Positions 1 to 6,239 of a stretch of DNA of 44,159 nucleotides are shown piece after piece. Made by a program: the position numbers and the translations under genes. The notes under the pieces were generated by a model. It was not told the origin of the DNA and did no database searches. It saw nothing but the letters and a program-made list of their open reading frames with translations. Every line of letters starts with the position of its first letter. Position 1 is the first letter of the stretch. The stretch comes from Cytophagales bacterium (GTDB lineage Bacteria; Bacteroidota; Bacteroidia; Cytophagales; Cyclobacteriaceae), in assembly GCA_020403045.1 (NCBI GenBank), contig JADBYK010000079.1, positions 1-44,159 of the forward strand. Direction: 5' to 3'.

Positions 1-73
1 ACCTTGACATCCGCCTCAGGCGGATCGTCAACCCCCTGGGCAAACTATGCATTCCTAATGCATAGTTTGGGTT
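1..73. repeat. 73-bp hairpin repeat, copy 1
   Basis: Identical over 73 bases to 4763-4835, in the same orientation. It holds two palindromes. The first, at 4-31, has arms reading TTGACATCCGCC and GGCGGATCGTCAA around TCA, with one bulged base. The second, at 42-53 and 57-68, is a perfect 12-bp inverted repeat (AAACTATGCATT) around CCT. Identity ends right after the GGGTT that follows the second hairpin. The left side may continue beyond the window start, so the true length is unknown. The pair brackets the whole toxin/RAYT island. Confidence 0.9.
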
Positions 74-123
74 AAATTTAGCTCTTTTGTTTTTCTTGTG
101 CTAAACCTAGTTGGTCATTATCG

Positions 124-214
124 CGCAGAGTTCCCGAAACGGGTAACTCTGCGAAGACAAAGAAGGTATCGGCTACCACTCACGCAGAGTTCCCGAAACG
201 GGTAACGCTGCGTG
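124..214. repeat. Pair of CGCAGAGTT hairpins
   Basis: Two tandem hairpins share a 28-base core with one mismatch. Copy 1 (124-153) has arms CGCAGAGTT and AACTCTGCG with an inner CCCG-AAA-CGGG stem. Copy 2 (181-214) has arms CACGCAGAGTT and AACGCTGCGTG with one mismatch and the same inner stem. They sit just downstream of the gene ending at 237 on the minus strand, so they could also stop its transcription, though neither is followed by a T-run. They look like REP-type extragenic palindromes. Confidence 0.75.
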
Positions 215-236
215 GAAGGAAAGCCAGGTGCTATGC

Positions 237-896
237 CTAGCTCTCTGCTATTTTTAAAAGTTCTTCTCTAGTGTGCTTGTCTAAAAAATCAATCGCCTTC
301 ATGCACTTCTCATACATGAAGTAGCCTTGGAACTTGCTTTCGACTTCGCTTCTGTAATAATCTCGTAGCTCATTGTACTTAGGATTATTGTTCAGCTTGG
401 CAGATATCAAACCTTTAATAATCCGCCAGCCCAAATCATCACAATAAATTACCTTCTCGGATGGTTTTTCATTCAGCAATTTATCTATCGCGTCAACCGA
501 ATTGTATTTCTCAAAAAAAGGAATGGCAAATTCATGGTAAAACTTTCTTACAATCACACCCCATAACTTGATATCCTCTAAAGTTTTGATTTTGTAACGG
601 TAGTTGAGTTCATTAAAGTAAGAAGCTGTTCCAGTGCCAAGAGTATCGTAAATCCCTTTTTCATCAAAAACTACCCCTTCGATATTTTGGATTGGGATTA
701 AACTAATTTTCAAATAGCACGAAGTATTGAACTCATCGATGTAATTGGCTACACCATAACCAATCCTATTAATGCAGTTTAATTTTTCCGTTAAAAAGTC
801 GCAACCTTGCGGATCGCTTTTTGACTTATAGCCTAAGGGTTTTAGAAAAACCTCAAACTCTTTCTTTAGCTCTTTCTTTACCTCTGAATAATTCAT
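237..896 (-). CDS. Hypothetical cytoplasmic protein, possible immunity-type
   Basis: A 219-aa soluble protein with no signal peptide or membrane segment and an ATG start. I do not recognise it firmly. The N-terminus (about residues 1-35, KKELKKEFEVFLKPLGYK) is reminiscent of DUF4304-like proteins, which are often found near polymorphic toxins, but this is a weak visual impression. The protein is charged and mixed alpha/beta in character, with a C-terminal helical stretch rich in Lys and Glu. It lies alone between hairpin repeats and a RAYT transposase gene, about 1.6 kb from a toxin-like gene on the same strand. An orphan immunity protein is one possible role, inferred from context only. Confidence 0.6.
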   Translation of the reverse strand: MNYSEVKKELKKEFEVFLKPLGYKSKSDPQGCDFLTEKLNCINRIGYGVANYIDEFNTSCYLKISLIPIQNIEGVVFDEKGIYDTLGTGTASYFNELNYRYKIKTLEDIKLWGVIVRKFYHEFAIPFFEKYNSVDAIDKLLNEKPSEKVIYCDDLGWRIIKGLISAKLNNNPKYNELRDYYRSEVESKFQGYFMYEKCMKAIDFLDKHTREELLKIAES

Positions 897-968
897 GTCC
901 TTACTTTATCCTTGGTCTTATCAAATATTGGGTAAAATCTATTGTTGAGCTATTCACCCAAAACTCAA

Positions 969-1689
969 CCCCCTCTGGCGCAAGCGTCTCGCTTGTGCCT
1001 TCCATCAAACAATATAACTCAATTCTATCAAGCCCTTTCGTCCATTAAAATCACGCGCACTGCTGTACCAATAATCTTCCTCTTTTTCGACAAATCCTGC
1101 CTCCACCGGATTGTCATGTATGTACTGAAGTTTTTGATGGAATATCTCAGGGTTTCTTAATTCAATAGGCTGGTTGTGTTGCTGCCAAAGTTGCCAATCA
1201 TTGTTGTTATTGTTATTTAGTCCAGCTTGCTTCATCATTTCCATCATCCACTCTTTACGACTTTCGACAGGGTTGCTCTCTATCGCCTTTCGCAAATTGC
1301 GCGATGTAAAACTTTTCATCTCTCCAATCGTCTTTTCCAGTGGCCTGCCTGTTGTGCCCACGATCATATGCACGTGGCTGCTCATGATGCACCAGCCGTA
1401 AATCTCAAGGCCCTTTTCCTGCTGGCAAAAACGCCAACTATCTAATACAATTTCTTTGTATTCTTTTCTGATAAACAAATCAATCCAGTTGATAACGGCA
1501 AAGCTTATGAAATACAGTTCGCTGCTATCTCCAAATTTATACTTTCTGCTCATGCTTAAAATTACACCCAACAAATTTCTATTGCAAAATCTTCGGTTTG
1601 GTAAGCTAGAAGGCACAAGTGGAAATTTGAGGGGGTCCAAGCGGGACGCTTGAACCAGATAAGTGTGGGGACGCTTGCGCCAGAGGGGG
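969..1689. mobile_element. REPtron-like unit: RAYT with inverted flanking palindromes
   Basis: A perfect 20-base inverted repeat brackets the RAYT gene: CCCCCTCTGGCGCAAGCGTC at 969-988 and its reverse complement at 1670-1689. Each side also carries a hairpin with a related core. On the left, 977-999 pairs GGCGCAAGCG with CGCTTGTGCC. On the right, 1637-1652 pairs CCAAGCG with CGCTTG. RAYT genes are known to be flanked by REP palindromes in opposite orientation, and this arrangement fits. No target-site duplication could be identified by eye. Confidence 0.7.
1005..1553 (-). CDS. REP-associated tyrosine transposase (Y1_Tnp, IS200-like)
   Basis: A 182-aa single-strand-DNA transposase of the RAYT/IS200 superfamily. 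The HUH metal-binding motif is SSHVHMIVG (H60, H62) and the catalytic tyrosine is in YIHDNPVEAG (about Y144), followed by the usual DYWYSSARDF segment. All key residues are present, so it may be active. The open frame extends upstream to a TTG at 1640, but the ATG at 1553 gives the normal family start (MSRKYKF). A run of six Asn at about residues 113-118 comes from a simple TTG/TTA-rich tract. RAYTs act on REP palindromes such as those flanking this gene; which of the nearby repeat families it acts on is not shown by the sequence. Confidence 0.92.
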   Translation of the reverse strand: MSRKYKFGDSSELYFISFAVINWIDLFIRKEYKEIVLDSWRFCQQEKGLEIYGWCIMSSHVHMIVGTTGRPLEKTIGEMKSFTSRNLRKAIESNPVESRKEWMMEMMKQAGLNNNNNNDWQLWQQHNQPIELRNPEIFHQKLQYIHDNPVEAGFVEKEEDYWYSSARDFNGRKGLIELSYIV

Positions 1690-1692
1690 GGG

Positions 1693-1773
1693 AAAGCACT
1701 TGTTATCTAAGTTGATCTCGCTTGTTGGTGAGCCTACGCGCTACTGCTCACGCGCAACACCAACAAGGGCGAG
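1693..1773. repeat. ~80-bp palindromic repeat, copy A
   Basis: Begins AAAGCACTTGTTATCT and contains a hairpin with perfect 10-bp arms, CTTGTTGGTG (1721-1730) and CACCAACAAG (1758-1767). The stem extends outward through CTCG/CGAG with one extra G. Similar copies are at 1781-1860 and 4504-4584. The whole 1554-1868 interval holds repeats and no gene. Confidence 0.85.
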
Positions 1774-1780
1774 GGAAATA

Positions 1781-1860
1781 AAAGCACCTGTTATTTGAGT
1801 TCATCTCGCTTGTTGGTGAGCCTACGCGTTACTGCTCACGCGCAACACCAACAAGGGCGG
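1781..1860. repeat. ~80-bp palindromic repeat, copy B
   Basis: A direct tandem copy of 1693-1773 with a few substitutions (AAAGCACCTGTTATTT at its start, CGCGTTACTG in the loop). The hairpin arms CTTGTTGGTG and CACCAACAAG are unchanged. It ends 8 bases before the stop codon of the minus-strand gene that ends at 1869, so it is transcribed as the 3' tail of that gene. Confidence 0.85.
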
Positions 1861-1868
1861 AGGGGCTT

Positions 1869-2504
1869 CTACCAACCGATATACTTTAACATATCAAAAT
1901 CATCTATGCGCATTGGCGTTTTCGATGCGCGATCATAATCCTGTTTGTAATCCTCTTTGTTTTGCATAGGCGCGAACCATTGGATTTCCCGTGTTAAAAT
2001 CCAAGTCTTCTCCTGAGTTGAATAAGTGAAGAAAAGCTTTTTAACGGTCGCAGCATCTATATAGAACTTCAAACTTATTGTCTTTGTATTGAATTCAACC
2101 TCTGAGGTAGTGGGGTATGAGTATATTGATTTTATCGAATCATAAAACGTCTCCCCGGATTTTGAGAAATAGTTATTGAAATAAAGTGGTTCTAAATTAT
2201 CTAACTTTTTAAATAGCCGCAACGTGCCATCATTCATCTTTGTGTAGATTGAATGGAAAATAGTGTCTCCATCCAAAAGTTTAATTTTTTGCCAACGCAA
2301 AACTTTGTCAGTGAGACCATCATCATTTAAGTCTGTTTCATAAATTTCCATAATTTGATATCCATTAGGAATACAAATTCCAGAATCGAGCTTTGATTTT
2401 AGGAAATTGTACCGTAATGTTCTATTGCATTCAGCAGAATGCTGGGCTGATGCACAACTATCAATAGTGCATAGACCTAGTAAAAACACATAATAGCGCC
2501 ACAT
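1869..2504 (-). CDS. Exported hypothetical protein, candidate immunity partner
   Basis: A 211-aa protein with an N-terminal signal sequence (hydrophobic residues about 4-15, then CASAQ), so it should reach the periplasm or outer surface. A DLNDDGLTD segment (about residues 58-66) resembles calcium-binding loops of dockerin/FG-GAP type. The rest is beta-rich and I do not recognise it. Its ATG begins on the base directly after the stop codon of the upstream toxin-like gene, with no gap, so the two are surely co-transcribed and probably translationally coupled. Because the upstream product carries a peptidoglycan-hydrolase domain, an exported immunity protein is the simplest reading. That role is inferred from position and export signal only. 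Confidence 0.75.
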   Translation of the reverse strand: MWRYYVFLLGLCTIDSCASAQHSAECNRTLRYNFLKSKLDSGICIPNGYQIMEIYETDLNDDGLTDKVLRWQKIKLLDGDTIFHSIYTKMNDGTLRLFKKLDNLEPLYFNNYFSKSGETFYDSIKSIYSYPTTSEVEFNTKTISLKFYIDAATVKKLFFTYSTQEKTWILTREIQWFAPMQNKEDYKQDYDRASKTPMRIDDFDMLKYIGW

Positions 2505-4487
2505 CTATTTTTTAATTTTACAGTTGTTTAATCTTCCTTGTATATATGTATTGAATTTACTTTTCCTAGTGTCTAATCCTGTTGAACCCCCGTTAACAAG
2601 TGTAGTTACAGCTGTAACATTATTTGTATCAAGTGCAGTCATGCTCTTATTAAAGAGAGCCAATTTCCAAAGAAAAAATCCGGCTACAGAATAAACTATG
2701 GCTTTATTCTCATTCTCTAATGGACTAAAATCGGTTTCCCAATTATAAGATGTTCCAAATACTTCATTACACTTGTCTGAAACTCCGCGATAGGTTCCTC
2801 GCCCCGTCAATTGAATTGCTCCGCGGCCCCTGTAAGTATTACCGTCTCCGCTTGCCTCATTGCCATTGCCGTTTTTGTTTGCATATACAAGATTAAAAAG
2901 TTTCGCTCCATGAGACGTTTTTTCTGCTTCGGTTAAATTATTTTTTTTGTATTCGCTTGATTTTTTTTGAGCAAATGAAGTTGGGATTTTGACAGTATCA
3001 ACCTTTGTGTTATCATTCCATTTGAACGTTTTGTAATCCTCACCCTCATATTTTGTAATTGTAGTATCAGGAGAAGTTTCGTAAATTCTAATTGACGCGT
3101 ATTCAAGATAGATTTTATTATCCCAAAAAGTTTGTTTGAAAAAGATGTCTTTTATGTTGCTATTTTTTCTATAAGTTGTAAGAATTCCTGGTGTATCATA
3201 ATTACTACCTTCAACTGAAGCGTTCATTCCCCCACTTTCTTCATAAACCTGTGAAAGAAAATGGGCCTGACAATAACATGTGCTGAAACCGCCTTTCTTG
3301 AGTGCCTCATTAAAATAAGTAAGAACATTAGGATCGTTGGCAATTATCTTGCTGTTTGGAAATATCTCTTTAAGACTTTCATCGGTAAGTAGTAGGTTTC
3401 TACCACATACACCACAAGCATAATCATGCGCAGCGGTTCTTACATAAAAATCTGCTGTGGTTGTGGTGGTGCCAACTTTATATGATAAAATGTATTTTCC
3501 CTCTGTAACCGAGTTTAAATCCAATACCCAGTTTTCATTGTTATTTACTTTCTTCCAGTCGTCAGAAGGATGTAGCACATCAGCCCCACCGCCTTCCGGC
3601 TTTATCGTCAGGCGGAAGCTTACCTCTCCGCCATTTGTCACATTGTGTTTTGCATCCAGCTTAAACGAATTTCCTGTGATGACAAATATTTTATCTGCCT
3701 TTAGGGTATCACTATTAACCAATGCAGTCAGTCCTGATAGATTAGTTACCATCGCCCCATCCTCATCCTCCTCAAACAACCCCATCACAATTTCCGGATA
3801 CCTCATCCGATCCCATTGGTATTTGAAGAGCTTGTTGCCGTTGGCATAGTCCATCAAATTGTCGGTGCCTTTTTCGGGCAGCATATTTTTCTCTCCCTTA
3901 TCAAATGTGTGGCGCAGGTGGAACACTCCATGACCCAGTTCGTGTGCCATTGTACGAATGATGGACTCTTCACTACCATTCTTATCAACGAAAATAAATC
4001 CACACTCTTTGCTGCGCGGCATGAAGCCTGCCATACTGACGGTACCGTCAGTACCACTCTTGGGATTTTTTACTAAAAATAAATAATACGTGTTGCGTTG
4101 CAAATTGGCCTTGTATGCACTCACCACCTTGCGCATGTCGGGGCTGTAGTTACTCAGCAGTCCGCTGCCGCCATCATCAAATGGGTCAATGCCGGGCACA
4201 TCAAAATTTTGGGCAAAAGTGATGTTCCACTTCACCACGGCCTGTCCGTAAATTTTATTGAGTTTCGTGCGCAACACGCCTTCATCGTATGGATATTTAT
4301 TTCCATTTATCGGAACGATCACCAGGTCTTTGACAATTTCATCATAGGTGATCACGCTCAGTTTGCCCAGGACTTGAGTCTTGGTCACTGGTGAATTGTT
4401 ATTGGTCACTGGGGCTTGCGCATCATAGAGAGCGATGAGCTCACTTTCAACACCATCTCCGGCACCTAAAATAGTTTCTTCTTTCAT
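2505..4487 (-). CDS. Polymorphic toxin-like: metallopeptidase-like region + GH19 lysozyme domain
   Basis: A 660-aa protein without a signal peptide. Residues about 50-235 hold a zinc-peptidase-like region with HELGHGVFHLRH (H182, E183, H186, and H190 or H193) and a following NLMDYA Met-turn-like segment. This region precedes variable toxin tips in some large Bacteroidota proteins, as I recall them. Residues about 255-350 look like an Ig/beta-sandwich linker. Residues about 360-655 are a GH19 chitinase/phage-lysozyme-like domain: FLSQVYEESGGM (catalytic Glu near 416-417, where the usual His before it is replaced by Glu), GNGNEASGDG and YRGRGAIQLTGRGTY. GH19 lysozymes cut peptidoglycan. The frame also offers TTG at 4490; ATG at 4487 is preferred. 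The N-terminus seems short for this type, so it may be a detached C-terminal toxin cassette. Confidence 0.85.
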   Translation of the reverse strand: MKEETILGAGDGVESELIALYDAQAPVTNNNSPVTKTQVLGKLSVITYDEIVKDLVIVPINGNKYPYDEGVLRTKLNKIYGQAVVKWNITFAQNFDVPGIDPFDDGGSGLLSNYSPDMRKVVSAYKANLQRNTYYLFLVKNPKSGTDGTVSMAGFMPRSKECGFIFVDKNGSEESIIRTMAHELGHGVFHLRHTFDKGEKNMLPEKGTDNLMDYANGNKLFKYQWDRMRYPEIVMGLFEEDEDGAMVTNLSGLTALVNSDTLKADKIFVITGNSFKLDAKHNVTNGGEVSFRLTIKPEGGGADVLHPSDDWKKVNNNENWVLDLNSVTEGKYILSYKVGTTTTTADFYVRTAAHDYACGVCGRNLLLTDESLKEIFPNSKIIANDPNVLTYFNEALKKGGFSTCYCQAHFLSQVYEESGGMNASVEGSNYDTPGILTTYRKNSNIKDIFFKQTFWDNKIYLEYASIRIYETSPDTTITKYEGEDYKTFKWNDNTKVDTVKIPTSFAQKKSSEYKKNNLTEAEKTSHGAKLFNLVYANKNGNGNEASGDGNTYRGRGAIQLTGRGTYRGVSDKCNEVFGTSYNWETDFSPLENENKAIVYSVAGFFLWKLALFNKSMTALDTNNVTAVTTLVNGGSTGLDTRKSKFNTYIQGRLNNCKIKK

Positions 4488-4503
4488 CAAAACAAAATTA
4501 ACG

Positions 4504-4584
4504 AAAGTGCCTGTTATCCGACTTCATCTCGCTTGTTGGTGAGCCATGCGCCACTTGCTAACGCGCAACACCAACAAGGGCGAG
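4504..4584. repeat. ~80-bp palindromic repeat, copy C
   Basis: Same family as 1693-1773 and 1781-1860, with the same hairpin arms CTTGTTGGTG and CACCAACAAG and a more divergent loop (GAGCCATGCGCCACTTGCTAACGCG). It lies 17 bases upstream of the toxin-like ATG, so copies bracket the toxin/immunity gene pair on both sides in the same orientation. Confidence 0.85.
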
Positions 4585-4598
4585 AGGGCGGACGAGGA

Positions 4599-4762
4599 GG
4601 GTTTTAACCCAGATTATGCAATGCTTACGGTACTGTCAGCATTGCATAATTGACGAATGAAAATCAACGATTTAGCCCCAAGTAAGAAAACTAAGTTGGT
4701 GATTTTCATTGTCGGGTCAGACGATAAATGTCTGACTCTGACCGCAAGGGTCACGAGGTTTA
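4599..4762. repeat. Hairpin-rich noncoding stretch
   Basis: No gene is seen in 4488-4907. This part holds consecutive inverted repeats: GGGTTTTAACCC (4599-4610); perfect 13-bp arms ATTATGCAATGCT/AGCATTGCATAAT (4613-4625 and 4638-4650); perfect 11-bp arms AATGAAAATCA/TGATTTTCATT (4656-4666 and 4700-4710); GTCAGAC/GTCTGAC (4716-4722 and 4730-4736); and GACC-GCAAG-GGTC (4740-4752). It runs directly into the second copy of the 73-bp hairpin repeat. It could be a structured RNA or a palindrome-rich mobile element end. Confidence 0.65.
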
Positions 4763-4835
4763 ACCTTGACATCCGCCTCAGGCGGATCGTCAACCCCCTG
4801 GGCAAACTATGCATTCCTAATGCATAGTTTGGGTT
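4763..4835. repeat. 73-bp hairpin repeat, copy 2
   Basis: Identical to bases 1-73, same orientation, with the same two hairpins (4766-4793 and 4804-4830). The sequence after the final GGGTT differs between the copies, which marks the right-hand boundary of the repeat. Confidence 0.9.
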
Positions 4836-4854
4836 TAATCAATCAACTCAGATT

Positions 4855-4891
4855 AAAAAAAGAAAGGCGCTCGATGAGCGCCTTTCTTTTT
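4855..4891. terminator. Rho-independent terminator, bidirectional
   Basis: Perfect 12-bp stem AGAAAGGCGCTC/GAGCGCCTTTCT (4861-4872 and 4876-4887) with loop GAT, flanked by an A-run on the left and a T-run on the right. It lies 17 bases after the stop of the SusD-like gene and ends the minus-strand SusC/SusD transcript. Confidence 0.9.
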
Positions 4892-4907
4892 AACAAACGG
4901 TAAGTAA

Positions 4908-6218
4908 TTAGTTCGCAGGATCTGCTGGCGTATTTGGATTGTTATCTCTTTCTGAAAAAGGATAAGGCAAAAAGTCGCGACTCCGTTCTGAAGCAGGGCG
5001 ACCGAACCTTCGGCTGTCTTCTAACCTCATTCCAGTCATGTACAGTTCTATGCAACGCTGCTTGTAAATCTCGGTTAAAATAGCTGCCTGAGTATTCGCA
5101 CCACTATAGGCAGGCTGATTTGCGCCAATGCCGTACGAATCGCCAGCGGGCAACTTCTGTAGGATCTTATTTAGTTCAGTGGTCGCGTTTGCCAAGTCAT
5201 TTTTTCTTGCAAATGCCTCCGCCTTAACCAAAGTAACTTCTCCAGCGCGATAAATTGGCAACGCACTTGAATTTGATGTAAAGAAACTTGCTCGCCCTAA
5301 ATTCAAAGATCCCCCTGCGCTAAAAAAGAAAGCGATCCGTCCATCCGATAGAGGAGTTTCCAGTGCTAAAGGAAGAGAAAATTTGTTATTAAATGGTTCT
5401 GAGACATTTCTGTTTCCAAAACTACTTTCAAACAAGGCATTGCGTGTTAAATCATCGTGACGAAATTCAGATTTAACAGTTGCAGCCAGCGAAACTAAAT
5501 TAGCTGCAGCTAGTGCTTTGTCATTGTCACCTGCCATTAATGCATAACGTGCTATCAGTGCATTTATCGTATTTGCATAGTCGATCCCAGGTGCAATACT
5601 TGCAGAAAATGCTGATGATATCGGTGCCTTCGCAAGCTCTGTACGTGCCGATTCAAGAACAGCTACTGCTTCATTTAATACCGATAATCTAGGTACAAAT
5701 GGAGCGCTGGATCCATTTGGCTGAGTTGCACTTGTTCCATTTGTAATCGGAGCTTGTTGCCAAAACATAGCCAAGTTTCCAAGAGCCATTGCTTTAAAAA
5801 TAGATGCGTGGGCTTGTAATGCACCTTTCATGCCTTGGTCAGACGCAATGTTCAAATTTGACAAAATCAAATCGGCATTTGAGCGAAGCAAATTACATTG
5901 ATTCCAAAGATTAGATATTACGCCATTATTACCTAAAACAGATGCCCCACCCAAAAACAAATTCTGTTCATCTGTGTTACCGGCATTCAACACTAGCAAT
6001 TCCTTTGTTAACAGTCCGCTAGTTGTTGGCAATGTATAATTGGGGGACTGTCTTGAAATAGAATATTTAAAAGAAAGTCCATTTGCTACGGTTATCAAAC
6101 CGATTACGTCAGAAACCACCTGAGTCTGAGTAGCAGAACTCGGATTGGTGAACTCTTGGTTGCAAGACGCAAACAGGAACACCGCTATTAAAACGACTGT
6201 GTTTATTATTTTTTTCAT
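4908..6218 (-). CDS. SusD/RagB-like nutrient-binding outer-membrane lipoprotein
   Basis: A 436-aa lipoprotein: signal sequence ending in the lipobox FASC with Cys19, so it is lipid-anchored at the outer membrane. SusD proteins cap the SusC pore and bind the substrate before import. Family traits are the helical TPR-like repeats, the NQCNLLRSNADLIL region and the C-terminal YKQRCIELYMTGMRLEDSRRFGRP segment. It is shorter than many SusD proteins (commonly about 500-600 aa). It lies 21 bases downstream of the SusC-like gene in the same operon and is followed by a strong terminator. The substrate cannot be read from sequence. Confidence 0.93.
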   Translation of the reverse strand: MKKIINTVVLIAVFLFASCNQEFTNPSSATQTQVVSDVIGLITVANGLSFKYSISRQSPNYTLPTTSGLLTKELLVLNAGNTDEQNLFLGGASVLGNNGVISNLWNQCNLLRSNADLILSNLNIASDQGMKGALQAHASIFKAMALGNLAMFWQQAPITNGTSATQPNGSSAPFVPRLSVLNEAVAVLESARTELAKAPISSAFSASIAPGIDYANTINALIARYALMAGDNDKALAAANLVSLAATVKSEFRHDDLTRNALFESSFGNRNVSEPFNNKFSLPLALETPLSDGRIAFFFSAGGSLNLGRASFFTSNSSALPIYRAGEVTLVKAEAFARKNDLANATTELNKILQKLPAGDSYGIGANQPAYSGANTQAAILTEIYKQRCIELYMTGMRLEDSRRFGRPASERSRDFLPYPFSERDNNPNTPADPAN

Positions 6219-6239
6219 ATCATCAGTTGATTTAAGGTG

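Noticed and set aside
2505-4487. Reading the toxin-like protein as an ordinary secreted metalloprotease
   Set aside because: No signal peptide, the peptidase-like part is only the first third, and a clear GH19 lysozyme domain ends the chain.
4614-4814. 66-codon open frame in the hairpin-rich region
   Set aside because: It runs through several palindromes and the 73-bp repeat, starts at no plausible site and its protein looks like translated repeat.
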